From: QHXW01 sp035280425
GTDB lineage: Bacteria > Acidobacteriota > Terriglobia > Bryobacterales > Bryobacteraceae
Reading direction: 5' to 3'
NCBI GenBank assembly: GCA_035280425.1
Contig: DATEFW010000024.1
Span: 310,001 to 374,000, forward strand
Length of the DNA: 64,000 nt
Shown here: positions 39,807-47,579 of the stretch, piece by piece
Numbering within the stretch: the first letter of the stretch is position 1
How the letters are laid out: each line of letters starts with the position of its first letter
Notes under the pieces: model-generated
Databases searched by the model: none
What the model was told of the DNA's origin: nothing
The model's input: only the letters and a program-made list of their open reading frames with translations
Translations under genes and position numbers: made by a program

Positions 39807-40874
39807 ATGGAAGCGTTATTAGAAGCCGAGCCGGCAGCAGCGCCCCCAGCGGGACGCACTGCGCCCAGCGCCCGTCAGATCCGCGGCGTTCAGAAAGCTG
39901 CGATGCTGCTGATCAGCCTGGGAGATCAGGCCAGCGCGAAAATCGTCTGCCAGTTATCCGACGACGAAGTGCAGCGCGTCAGCAAGGAAGTGGCGCGTAT
40001 GCGATCGATCAGCGCAGATCAACTCGAAACCGTGCTCGAGGAGTACCACAATCTCACGCTGGCGAACGATTACGTCGTCAGCGGCGGCCTCGAGTATGCA
40101 CGCAAGATGCTGGTGGCGGCGTTTGGTCCGGAAGCCGGGCTACGCCTTCTGGACCGGCTGCCGAAGGAATTGGGCAACAAATCCAGCAGCTTCGGCGCGC
40201 TTCAAAAAGCGGAACCGAAGCAACTGGCGCGGTTTTTGCAGGCGGAGCACCCGCAAACGATCGCGCTGATTCTCTCCCACCTGGATACTTCAAAATCGGC
40301 CGCTCTGCTGAACTCGCTTCCTGAAGAAATGCGCGCCGACGTGGCGCTGCGCATGGCGGGCCTGGATCAAATCGCGCCCGAGATCATCACTAAAGTCGCG
40401 GCCGTGCTCGAGGAAAAGCTAAAGGGTCTCGGCGACTTCAGCCGCGAGTCTCATGGTGGAGTACGCGCCGTCGCCGAAATGTTTAACCGGCTGGACTCCA
40501 GCATCAGTGAAGCATTGCTGGCGGCGATCGAGCAGCGGGATTCTTCCACAGCAGCCACCATCCGGCACCTGATGTTTGTGTTCGAAGATTTTCTCTCGCT
40601 CGATCAGAACAGCATTAAAGAAGTGCTGGCCAAGGTCGACAAAAAGCTGCTGACCATCGCGCTCAAAGGTACGAGCGATGCGCTTAAGAATCACTTCATG
40701 TCGTGCATGTCGCAGCGCGGCGCCGAGATGCTGAAAGAAGACATGGAAGCCGCGGGTCCAGTGCGGATCCGCGACGTGGAAGCCGCGCAAAAAGAGATCA
40801 TCGCAAAAGTCAAGGAGCTCCAGGCCGAAGGCGTGGTCAGCCTCAAGGGCGGCAATGACCAGTATGTCGTCTAA
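39807..40874 (+). CDS. fliG: Flagellar motor switch protein FliG
   Basis: 355 residues. GVQKAAMLLISLGDQASAKIV (N domain), LARFLQAEHPQTIALILSHLD (EHPQT motif of the middle domain) and the C-terminal torque helix with charged residues (VLAKVDKKLLTIALKGTSDALKNHFMSCMSQRGAEMLKEDMEAAGPVRIRDVEAAQKEI). Couples the MS ring to MotA. An extra 25-residue Ala/Pro-rich extension at the N terminus is unusual. 6 bases after fliF; overlaps fliH. Confidence 0.96.
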   Translation: MEALLEAEPAAAPPAGRTAPSARQIRGVQKAAMLLISLGDQASAKIVCQLSDDEVQRVSKEVARMRSISADQLETVLEEYHNLTLANDYVVSGGLEYARKMLVAAFGPEAGLRLLDRLPKELGNKSSSFGALQKAEPKQLARFLQAEHPQTIALILSHLDTSKSAALLNSLPEEMRADVALRMAGLDQIAPEIITKVAAVLEEKLKGLGDFSRESHGGVRAVAEMFNRLDSSISEALLAAIEQRDSSTAATIRHLMFVFEDFLSLDQNSIKEVLAKVDKKLLTIALKGTSDALKNHFMSCMSQRGAEMLKEDMEAAGPVRIRDVEAAQKEIIAKVKELQAEGVVSLKGGNDQYVV

Positions 40875-41514
40875 GATCCTGGTCGAGAGCGGCACGGGTG
40901 GCGTGCGGCCGTTTGCGTGGCGCACCGTCGCGTCTTCAGGCGAGTCCGTGGATCGCAGGCGCGCTCCGAACGATGTGCCATCCCGTGAATCCGCCGCGGA
41001 ACTGGACCAGACGCTGGCGGATTGCGCACGCGAGGCCCGCCAAACCGGATTTCGCGAAGGAGAACAGGCGGCGCGTGCAGCGGCGCAGGCCGAGGTCCAA
41101 GGGACCATCCAGCGCCTGGTCCAAAGCATTGCGGAAATTGAGGACTACCGGAACCGGCTTCACCGCGAGGCCGAAGCCGATGCCGTCAGGTTATCGATCG
41201 CGATCGCCCGGCGTGTGCTGCGCCGCGAGGTGACCGTTGACCCGTCAGCGATCGAAGGACTCGTGCGGGCGGCGCTGGAGAAGCTCCAGGCTCAGGATAC
41301 CTGCCGCGTGCGTCTTCATCCGGATCATGTGCCGGCTCTGCGCGGAGCGGTCGAACGTGTGGGTATGAGCGCACGTGTGGAAATCATTCTCGACGCGGAC
41401 CAGGAAGCGGGAGCCGTGGTCTTCGAAATGGCCCGGGGGAACCTGGACGCCTCGATCGAAACGCAATTAAAGGAAATCGAGCGCGGGTTGGTGGACCGCT
41501 TCCAACGGCCATGA
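40855..41514 (+). CDS. fliH: Flagellar assembly protein FliH
   Basis: 219 residues. Charged helical protein with GFREGEQAARAAAQAEVQGTIQRLVQSIAEIEDYRNRLHREAEADAVRLSIAIARRVLRREVTVD and a C-terminal beta/alpha part (CRVRLHPDHVPALRGAVERVGMSARVEIILDADQEAGAVVFEMARGNLDASIETQLKEIERGL), the FliH/SctL pattern. It is the peripheral stalk that controls the ATPase FliI. Start 40855 sits 7 bases from AAGG; ATG 40864 is an alternative. Overlaps fliG by 20 bases and fliI by 4. Confidence 0.85.
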   Translation: MTSMSSKILVESGTGGVRPFAWRTVASSGESVDRRRAPNDVPSRESAAELDQTLADCAREARQTGFREGEQAARAAAQAEVQGTIQRLVQSIAEIEDYRNRLHREAEADAVRLSIAIARRVLRREVTVDPSAIEGLVRAALEKLQAQDTCRVRLHPDHVPALRGAVERVGMSARVEIILDADQEAGAVVFEMARGNLDASIETQLKEIERGLVDRFQRP

Positions 41515-42842
41515 CCGGCACGCTGCCAAACCTCAGTCTCGATGCCTATCTCGAACGCCTGGACCAATTGGATTCCGTGGTCTGGTCGGGTGAAGTGGTC
41601 GAGCTGGTCGGTCTGCTGATTGAATCGCGCGGACCGGCCGTTGCCATCGGCGATTTTTGCGAAATTCTGGCGTCAGGCGGTCGCATCATTCGCACGCAAG
41701 TGATCGGCTTTCGTAACGGCAACGTGCTTTCGATGGCGCTCGAGGAGATCGATGGGCTGCGGCTGGGCGACCGCATCGTGGCGCGTGCGGAACAGGCGCG
41801 CGTGGGTGTCGGGCCGGCGCTGATGGGACGAGTGCTTGACGGATTCGGCCATCCCCTCGATTCCATCGGCGAACCCGAAGTTTCGGCGTTCTACGATCTC
41901 TATAAGGCGCCGCCCAACCCGCTGGAGCGCGAGCACATCACCGAGCCGCTGGTCACCGGCATTCGCGCCATCGACGGGCTGCTGCCCTGCGGCCGCGGGC
42001 AGCGAATCGGAATTTTCGGCGGCAGCGGCGTTGGCAAGAGCACACTGCTTGGCGCCATGTCGCGCCACAGCTCGGCGGATGTCAGTGTGATTGCGTTGAT
42101 CGGCGAGCGCAACCGGGAGGTTCGGGCGTTTCTCGAACATGAGCTCGGGCCGGAAGGCATGAGGAAATCCGTGGTCGTGGTGGCTACCTCAGACAGCCCC
42201 GCGCCCATCCGGCTGCGGGCCTGTTTTGTAGCGCTGGCGGTTGCCGAGTATTTCCGGGATCAGGGCGCGAGCGTCCTGTTTGTGATGGATTCGGTAACAC
42301 GGCTGGCCATGGCGCAGCGCGAGATCGGGCTTTCGGCAGGCGAGCCGCCCAGCCAGAAAGGTTACCCGCCATCGGTATTCAGCCTGTTGCCCAAAATTTT
42401 TGAGCGGGCCGGGAACTTCCGGCGGGGCTCGATCACAGGATTCTTCACGGTTTTAGTCGAGGGCGACGATTTCAACGAGCCGATCTGCGACGCCGTGCGA
42501 TCCATGCTGGACGGCCACATCATTCTTTCGCGTGCTCTGGGCGCAGCCGGGCACTATCCCGCGATCGACATTCTTCACTCCGTGAGCCGGCTGACAACTG
42601 AGATTGCGGATGACGAACAGCTCGATTCGCTGCGCAAGCTGCGCGACGCGCTTGCCGCCTACCAGCAGGCCGAGGATTTGATCCAGCTGGGCGCTTACGT
42701 TTCGGGAACCAACACCAAACTGGATGCCGTAATTCGCATGCGGCCGGAACTGTTGCGTTTTTTGCAGCAGGATTCCCGTGCTGAGGCGAATTGGGATGAG
42801 ACGCTCGCAGGCGTGAAAAAGCTGGCGGCTCTGTTGCCGTAG
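41511..42842 (+). CDS. fliI: Flagellum-specific ATPase FliI
   Basis: 443 residues. Walker A GIFGGSGVGKSTLL (about 163-176), Walker B ASVLFVMDSVTRLAMAQREIGLSAGEPPSQKGYPPSVFSLLPKIFERAG, and the N-terminal VSWSGEVVELVGLLIESRGPAVAIGDFCEI barrel. F1-like ATPase that unloads export substrates from chaperones at the type III gate. ATGA overlap with fliH shows coupling. Confidence 0.96.
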   Translation: MTGTLPNLSLDAYLERLDQLDSVVWSGEVVELVGLLIESRGPAVAIGDFCEILASGGRIIRTQVIGFRNGNVLSMALEEIDGLRLGDRIVARAEQARVGVGPALMGRVLDGFGHPLDSIGEPEVSAFYDLYKAPPNPLEREHITEPLVTGIRAIDGLLPCGRGQRIGIFGGSGVGKSTLLGAMSRHSSADVSVIALIGERNREVRAFLEHELGPEGMRKSVVVVATSDSPAPIRLRACFVALAVAEYFRDQGASVLFVMDSVTRLAMAQREIGLSAGEPPSQKGYPPSVFSLLPKIFERAGNFRRGSITGFFTVLVEGDDFNEPICDAVRSMLDGHIILSRALGAAGHYPAIDILHSVSRLTTEIADDEQLDSLRKLRDALAAYQQAEDLIQLGAYVSGTNTKLDAVIRMRPELLRFLQQDSRAEANWDETLAGVKKLAALLP

Positions 42843-42898
42843 TGCGGCCGCAATCGCAAATGCGCTAAGGCTCATAGAAAACGTTTGGAGCTTGCCTG

Positions 42899-43330
42899 AT
42901 GAAACCCTTCGCGTTCCGGCTGGAAAAAGTGCTGCGCTGGCGCGAGGCCAGAGTCGATCTGGAGCAATTCGCGCTGGACCGGCTGATGGCGGAGTGCGCA
43001 CGCTGCGATGCGCTGGTGGCGCAACTGGAACAGGCGCGAGCTCAGGCGGAGTGCAATGTGCTGGCCTCAGGCCGTGTCGCAGGCCGGGACCTGGCGGCGC
43101 TTGCCGAGTTTCAGATTCATCTGCGGCGTCAGAAATTGGCGGCTCTGGATCGCCGGCAGCAATTCGAGCGAAAAGTCGAAGAACAGCGCGCACGCCTGCT
43201 GGCGGCTCGCCGCGAATTCCGCCTCCTCGACAAGCTGCGCGCGACGCGGCGGGCTGAATGGGAGATGGCCTCTAATCGTGAGTTTGATGCGCTGGCGACG
43301 GAGAATCACCTGGCGCGCTGGAACCGCTGA
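42899..43330 (+). CDS. fliJ: Flagellar export protein FliJ
   Basis: 143 residues. MKPFAFRLEKVLRWREARVDLEQFALDRL is the standard FliJ start; the rest is a long antiparallel coiled coil (LAEFQIHLRRQKLAALDRRQQFERKVEEQRARLLAARREFRLLDKLRATRRAEWEM). It is the stalk that engages FliI and FlhA. TTTGGAG lies 8 bases before the ATG. Its 3' end overlaps motB on the other strand by 59 bases. Confidence 0.88.
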   Translation: MKPFAFRLEKVLRWREARVDLEQFALDRLMAECARCDALVAQLEQARAQAECNVLASGRVAGRDLAALAEFQIHLRRQKLAALDRRQQFERKVEEQRARLLAARREFRLLDKLRATRRAEWEMASNREFDALATENHLARWNR

Positions 43331-44159
43331 CGCTCTTCTCCGCAGACTTGACCTCTCCCGTTTTGGGGCCCGAATCGGGTCCGGACATGGTGCGGTTCAA
43401 GATGACAATATCCACGCGGCGATTTCGCGCGCGCCCTTCCTCGGTGTCATTCGAAGCTACCGGCGAGGTGTCGGCATAGCCTGCAACGGCGAAGCGTTCC
43501 GCCGGGATCTCGAATTTCGTCGTTAGAACATCCAGCATCGTGATGCTGCGCGCCGCGGATAGCTCCCAGTTGTTGCGGAACCGGGCCGTGTGGATGGGAA
43601 CCGAATCGGTGTGGCCTTCGAGGCGTACCGGGTTCGGCAGATCGCGAATGGCCGCCGCAACTTTCTCTACGCTGGGCAGGCTGGCCGGATCCAGCGTATC
43701 TCCGCCTGACGGAAAGAAGGCGGCCTCCTGCAGGCTGACGACCAGCCCGCGGGGCTCCAGGCGGACGCGGATCTTGCCGGCCTTGATTTCCTCCTCGAGC
43801 TCGCGGCTGAGAACTTGAAGGGAAGGCAGCAGCTCGAGCTCGTTCGCCTGCGGCTGGGGCGGCTTGTGGTCCAGCTTGGTGACCGCTTTTTGAATCCCGC
43901 CAGGCCCTTTCATCTGGGCGTTGCCCTTTCCCTTTTCATTCACTGTTCCGCCGAGGATCTCCTTGAATGCCGTCGGCACGCCGCCGTTCTCCAGGGCCTC
44001 CTTCACCGCCTCGGAGACCTGTTGCGCCTTGCTCTTGTCGGTCTGCGACGAAGCGAACATGACGACGAAGAAGGCAAATAGCAACGTGATGAAGTCCGCG
44101 TAGGAGACCAGCCACCGTTCATGGTTCTCGTGAGCAGCTTGTTTTTTGGCGCGCGCCAT
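43272..44159 (-). CDS. motB: Motor protein MotB (OmpA-type peptidoglycan binding)
   Basis: 295 residues. One N-terminal membrane helix containing the ion-binding Asp22 (WLVSYADFITLLFAFFVVMFA), a plug and linker, then an OmpA domain (VSLQEAAFFPSGGDTLDPASLPSVEKVAAAIRDLPNPVRLEGHTDSVPIHTARFRNNWELSAARS ... RARNRRVDIVI). Stator subunit anchored to peptidoglycan. A Ser/Pro-rich tail of about 35 residues is read through the fliJ overlap and may be a late addition. 13 bases after motA. Confidence 0.95.
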   Translation of the reverse strand: MARAKKQAAHENHERWLVSYADFITLLFAFFVVMFASSQTDKSKAQQVSEAVKEALENGGVPTAFKEILGGTVNEKGKGNAQMKGPGGIQKAVTKLDHKPPQPQANELELLPSLQVLSRELEEEIKAGKIRVRLEPRGLVVSLQEAAFFPSGGDTLDPASLPSVEKVAAAIRDLPNPVRLEGHTDSVPIHTARFRNNWELSAARSITMLDVLTTKFEIPAERFAVAGYADTSPVASNDTEEGRARNRRVDIVILNRTMSGPDSGPKTGEVKSAEKSVSGSSAPGDSPSPAHQTHD

Positions 44160-44172
44160 GGCGAGTGTGCGG

Positions 44173-45033
44173 CTATCCCTCGGCGGCCGCGGTCTGAGCG
44201 GCGGCTTTGGCAGCTTTGGGCTCGGCGGCCTTCTTGGAAGCCGGATGCTGTTGCGCGTAGGCTTCCAGCCGGCTGCGGATCAGCTTGGGGTTCAGACCTT
44301 CGACAATACCCGCCACTCCTTCGAGCATCAGCTCGCGGTTCTGAATGACCGAGTGCATGCGCGCTTTGATCTTGTTGCCTGCCGGAAGGAAAAAGATGTT
44401 CGCCGTTCCCACACCGTAGACGGTTGCCACAAAGGCCACGGCGATGCCATGACCGACCTCCTCGATATTCGCGAGGTTTTTCATTACCTGGATCAGGCCT
44501 AGAACGGCGCCGATAATGCCGATGGTTGGTGCATATCCCCCAGCCGATTCGAAGACTTTGGCTTCGGCCTCGGCATGGTGCTCATACAGTCCGATCTCGA
44601 GCTCCATCGTCTTGCGGATCACATCGAGATCCGTGCCGTCTACCGCAAGGTTGAGCGCCTTGCGTAAGAACGGGTCTTGAATGGCGTCCGCCTCCCGTTC
44701 GAGTGAAACGATCCCGCTTTTGCGAGCCTTGGTGGCGTACGCGATGATCTCTTCGATCATGGCGCTGGGGCTTTGATCCGGTTCGAAGAAGATAAGGCTC
44801 AGCTTTTTGACTGCGCCCATCAGCGTGCTCATGGGTGTCGTAACCATGACAGCGCCGATCGTGCCGCACAGCACGATGATGGCCGCGGTGACCTGGGCGA
44901 CGTCCTTTACTTTCCCGCCCTCGAGCACCAGGCCGCCCAGGATCCCGCCCACAGCCAGGATGAGGCCGCCCAACGAGGCCAGATCGATTTTGCCGCCGGA
45001 TTTTTTCGGTGGTGCTGTTTTCTCCTCAGCCAT
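44173..45033 (-). CDS. motA: Motor protein MotA
   Basis: 286 residues with four membrane helices (LGGLILAVGGILGGLVLEGG; VTAAIIVLCGTIGAVMVTTP; GYAPTIGIIGAVLGLIQVM; GHGIAVAFVATVYGVGTANIFF) and the conserved cytoplasmic loop (ARKSGIVSLEREADAIQDPFLRKALNLAVDGTD), the MotA/PomA family. The Ala/Lys-rich tail is variable. Overlaps flbD by 8 bases. Ion specificity (proton or sodium) cannot be told. Confidence 0.95.
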   Translation of the reverse strand: MAEEKTAPPKKSGGKIDLASLGGLILAVGGILGGLVLEGGKVKDVAQVTAAIIVLCGTIGAVMVTTPMSTLMGAVKKLSLIFFEPDQSPSAMIEEIIAYATKARKSGIVSLEREADAIQDPFLRKALNLAVDGTDLDVIRKTMELEIGLYEHHAEAEAKVFESAGGYAPTIGIIGAVLGLIQVMKNLANIEEVGHGIAVAFVATVYGVGTANIFFLPAGNKIKARMHSVIQNRELMLEGVAGIVEGLNPKLIRSRLEAYAQQHPASKKAAEPKAAKAAAQTAAAEG

Positions 45034-45289
45034 CGGATTTATCTGCGGCTTGCGCCCGGCAGTCCGGTGGCTGGGATACCGGCTGCCCCAATGGACATTG
45101 AAAAGCGCCGGAGATGATCGACCGCCGGAACTCGATAATGCGCGCCATAACCTCCTCTGCGGACTCCAGCACTACGATTTTCTGGCCTGTGGTCAGGGTT
45201 ACGACGGTATCCGGGGTCACCTCCATGTGCTCGATGAGATCCGAGTTCAGGACCAGCGGGACGTGATTCAGGCGCGTGAGCTGGATCAT
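45026..45289 (-). CDS. flbD: FlbD-family small flagellar protein
   Basis: 87 residues. MIQLTRLNHVPLVLNSDLIEHMEVTPDTVVTLTTGQKIVVLESAEEVMARIIEFRR is the whole FlbD family core (PF06289), commonly encoded just before motA; function is unknown but linked to stators. The C-terminal 30 residues are extra. First gene of flbD-motA-motB, downstream of a GCCGATAA-like box at 45312. Confidence 0.9.
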   Translation of the reverse strand: MIQLTRLNHVPLVLNSDLIEHMEVTPDTVVTLTTGQKIVVLESAEEVMARIIEFRRSIISGAFQCPLGQPVSQPPDCRAQAADKSDG

Positions 45290-45311
45290 GGTCGATAGCC
45301 GTTCTCATTCC

Positions 45312-45319
45312 TTATCGGA
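45312..45319 (-). promoter_or_regulatory. Sigma-28 -10-like box facing flbD
   Basis: TCCGATAA on the minus strand (7 of 8 to GCCGATAA), 22 bases before the flbD start. A matching -35 is poor (GGCAAAAC). Confidence 0.35.
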
Positions 45320-45360
45320 ACTTCCCCCTAGTTTTGCCGGGCAGTTTACAGTAAAAATCA

Positions 45361-45368
45361 GCCGATAA
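45361..45368 (+). promoter_or_regulatory. Sigma-28 -10 box 1
   Basis: Exact GCCGATAA; AGTTT, a partial match to the -35 TAAAGTTT, ends 13 bases upstream. Faces the small gene at 45425. Confidence 0.45.
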
Positions 45369-45401
45369 ATAGCTGAATTTTCGACAAAAGGCTATCTTCG
45401 G

Positions 45402-45409
45402 GCCGATAA
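45402..45409 (+). promoter_or_regulatory. Sigma-28 -10 box 2
   Basis: A second exact GCCGATAA, 15 bases before the ATG at 45425. The -35-like AAAAGGCT is only 8 bases upstream, so its use is uncertain. Confidence 0.35.
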
Positions 45410-45424
45410 GGGAGATGAGTCCTT

Positions 45425-45748
45425 ATGGGCGGCCAAACCATGGAATCGGCGGAACGGGCGGCGGGGCTTCTCGAAGCGTGGGAGCGGCACGATTTGCCGG
45501 GACTGGAAGCGGAGCTCGACCGGACCGAGAGAGCCTGCCGGGAATCTTATTTATCCAGCTATGAAGAGCAGGAACGCCTGGAACTGCTGGATGGAATTGT
45601 CGGCCGGGTCAGGCGGGAGATGCCCTCACTGATCGAAACCGATGACAGCCATGTGGGTCGAGCCGCCTGTTTGCGTCTGCTCGCGCATCTGGCAGGCAGC
45701 GGCCGGCCCGCTATTCGATTTGAAAAGCTTTCTTTTTGCCTGTACTGA
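45425..45748 (+). CDS. Small helical hypothetical protein in the flagellar cluster
   Basis: 107 residues, charged and helical: ESAERAAGLLEAWERHDLPGLEAELDRTERACRESYLSSYEEQERLELLDGIVGRVRREMPSLI. No family recognised. Two exact sigma-28-type boxes upstream and location between flbD and fliM suggest a late flagellar gene, perhaps an export chaperone or flagellar regulator. Its 3' end overlaps fliM by 38 bases on the opposite strand. ATG 45425 follows GGGAGATGAGTCCTT; ATG 45440 is an alternative. Confidence 0.5.
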   Translation: MGGQTMESAERAAGLLEAWERHDLPGLEAELDRTERACRESYLSSYEEQERLELLDGIVGRVRREMPSLIETDDSHVGRAACLRLLAHLAGSGRPAIRFEKLSFCLY

Positions 45749-46640
45749 CAATCTGTCCGGCAAATTTTCGTTTCCCGTTCAAAAGCCCGTTTAACGGCTG
45801 GTCGATCGGGTGATCGAAAGTTAACACATCTCCCTGTTTCAACTCGAGCAGTTCGCGCACGCGCAGCGTCGGCCCCTCCAGGTGAGCCTCCAGCGTGCAC
45901 TTGGCCTCACGCAATAGATCCAGCATGTGTGCCTGCTCGGACTCACTGGCTTCCACTTTCCGTGGAGCCGCGTTGGCCGTGCCCTCCTCGCCAGGCATCG
46001 CCAGGATCTCGGTCGGAACTGCCAGGTTCATGCGGCCGGCGCCTTCGTCGAGCTTGATTTCGAAACTCATGGTCACCATCGGCTCATGCGGGGCGTGCAG
46101 CAGCCGCGCTTCCTTGCCTACGGACTCGATGGTCAGCGTGACCGGGACCACCTCCTTCCACGACTCCGCGAGCGCTTGCAGAATGATGCGGAACAATCCA
46201 TCGAGGACGTTCTGCTCGATTTCGGTAATTTCCCGAATCGCCGCCGCACCCAACTTGTTGTTGCCGCCCAGCAGGATCTCGATAATCGGAAATATCAAAG
46301 AGGGATTCAACTCGAGAACCGCGTTGCCTTCGTAAGGCCGCATGCCCACGGAAACCACGCAGGTCGGCGATGGCAGGCTGCGAAGAAACTCCGCGTAGGA
46401 AAGATGGTCGATCTCGAGCAACTGGGCGGTTACCCCGGTTCGCAGATAGGCCGACAGGCTCGACACCACATGATGGAGGAATTTCTGTTTGACCATGTAG
46501 ATGGCGCGCATCTGCGACGCCGGCGCCCGTCCGGGTTTGCGGAAATCAAATGAGACCACCTTCGGAGCCGGGGACGGTTCGGTCGCAGCGGCCGTCGGCG
46601 GTACGGCATGAATCTTTGGTTGTGAGGTTTCGGTGTCCAT
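45711..46640 (-). CDS. fliM: Flagellar motor switch protein FliM
   Basis: 309 residues. Middle domain LSAYLRTGVTAQLLEIDHLSYAEFLRSLPSPTCVVSVGMRPYEGNAVLELNPSLIFPIIEILLGGNN, and a C-terminal SPOA region (RVRELLELKQGDVLTFDHPIDQPLNGLLNGKRKFAGQIVSTGKKKAFQI). Forms the C ring with FliG and FliN. The N terminus does not show the usual LSQxEIDALL CheY-binding motif and begins instead with a Pro/Ala-rich 45-residue stretch. Last gene of the fliA-flgM-flgN-flgK-flgL-fliM set. Confidence 0.92.
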   Translation of the reverse strand: MDTETSQPKIHAVPPTAAATEPSPAPKVVSFDFRKPGRAPASQMRAIYMVKQKFLHHVVSSLSAYLRTGVTAQLLEIDHLSYAEFLRSLPSPTCVVSVGMRPYEGNAVLELNPSLIFPIIEILLGGNNKLGAAAIREITEIEQNVLDGLFRIILQALAESWKEVVPVTLTIESVGKEARLLHAPHEPMVTMSFEIKLDEGAGRMNLAVPTEILAMPGEEGTANAAPRKVEASESEQAHMLDLLREAKCTLEAHLEGPTLRVRELLELKQGDVLTFDHPIDQPLNGLLNGKRKFAGQIVSTGKKKAFQIE

Positions 46641-46649
46641 GGTTTGTTC

Positions 46650-47570
46650 TCAGGCGAGATAATCAAACAGACTGGTGCGCGGCCGCTTGGCTTCGGCGTT
46701 GAGCGCGGTGTTCAATTGCGCGTTGCCCTGCGCCAGATCGAGAGCCGCCTGGGCCACATCCGCATCCTGGATCTGGCTCTGTTCGGTCTGAAGCTGGACA
46801 CGCTGTTGCGATGCAAAATCGGTCGCATCCTGAATGCGGCTCTGCACCGAGCCGTAGAAGCCGAGCTGTGTTCCCATATAATCACCGGCAGTGTGCAGCG
46901 CGGCAAGTGCCGCGGTAACGCCGGCCTGGTCGTTGGCTAGCAGACTCGTGCGCAAGCTGTTGACCGCCGCGAATACGTTGTCGGGTGCGAGTGAGTCATC
47001 CGGATTGCGATGGTCGAAAATGTCCTGGGCCGTATGCCCGATCGTGAATGCAACGCCAGTCGCATCCACCACCTGGCGCGTCGCCGAAGTAGTCAACAAG
47101 CGATCCACACCGTTGGCGGCAGTCAGGTCGAGGCTGTACGAAGGCTGTTGCGGCGTATCGCCGCTGAACACGTACCGCCCCAGAACGGAAGTCTGGCTCA
47201 GCCCCACCAGCTCCTGCAGGATGCTGGTGACTTCCTGCGCTGCCGCCTGGCGGGCGGACGCATTCTGAGTAAAATTGGCTCCCTGCGCCGCGAGCGATGT
47301 CGCCCGGTCCAGAAGCTGCGTCGCCGTCTCGAGGGAACTTTCCGCCGAATCCGTCTCGCTCTTCACCTCGGCGAGATTGTTAGTGACCTGCGCGTTACGG
47401 TCGAGATCGGCTTGAATGCGAAGCAGGCTGCTCAATTGCTCCGGCGCATCGGAAGGCTGCGAAATCTTCAGACCGGATGAAGTCTGGCGCTCCGCCGTAT
47501 TAATCTCAGACTGGATGCGCGACAGGTCGGCCAGAAATCGTTCGGAGGATGGATCGATGCTTGAGATCAT
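46650..47570 (-). CDS. flgL: Flagellar hook-associated protein 3 (FlgL)
   Basis: 306 residues. N-terminal helix ISSIDPSSERFLADLSRIQSEINTAERQTSSGLKISQPSDAPEQLSSLLRIQADLDRNAQVTNNLAEVKSETDSAESSLETATQLLDRATSLAAQGAN and C-terminal AKRPRTSLFDYLA match FlgL, the junction between FlgK and flagellin. The C-terminal SLFDYL phrase is diagnostic. Nine bases separate it from flgK upstream and 9 from fliM downstream. Confidence 0.9.
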   Translation of the reverse strand: MISSIDPSSERFLADLSRIQSEINTAERQTSSGLKISQPSDAPEQLSSLLRIQADLDRNAQVTNNLAEVKSETDSAESSLETATQLLDRATSLAAQGANFTQNASARQAAAQEVTSILQELVGLSQTSVLGRYVFSGDTPQQPSYSLDLTAANGVDRLLTTSATRQVVDATGVAFTIGHTAQDIFDHRNPDDSLAPDNVFAAVNSLRTSLLANDQAGVTAALAALHTAGDYMGTQLGFYGSVQSRIQDATDFASQQRVQLQTEQSQIQDADVAQAALDLAQGNAQLNTALNAEAKRPRTSLFDYLA

Positions 47571-47579
47571 AGTTTCCCC

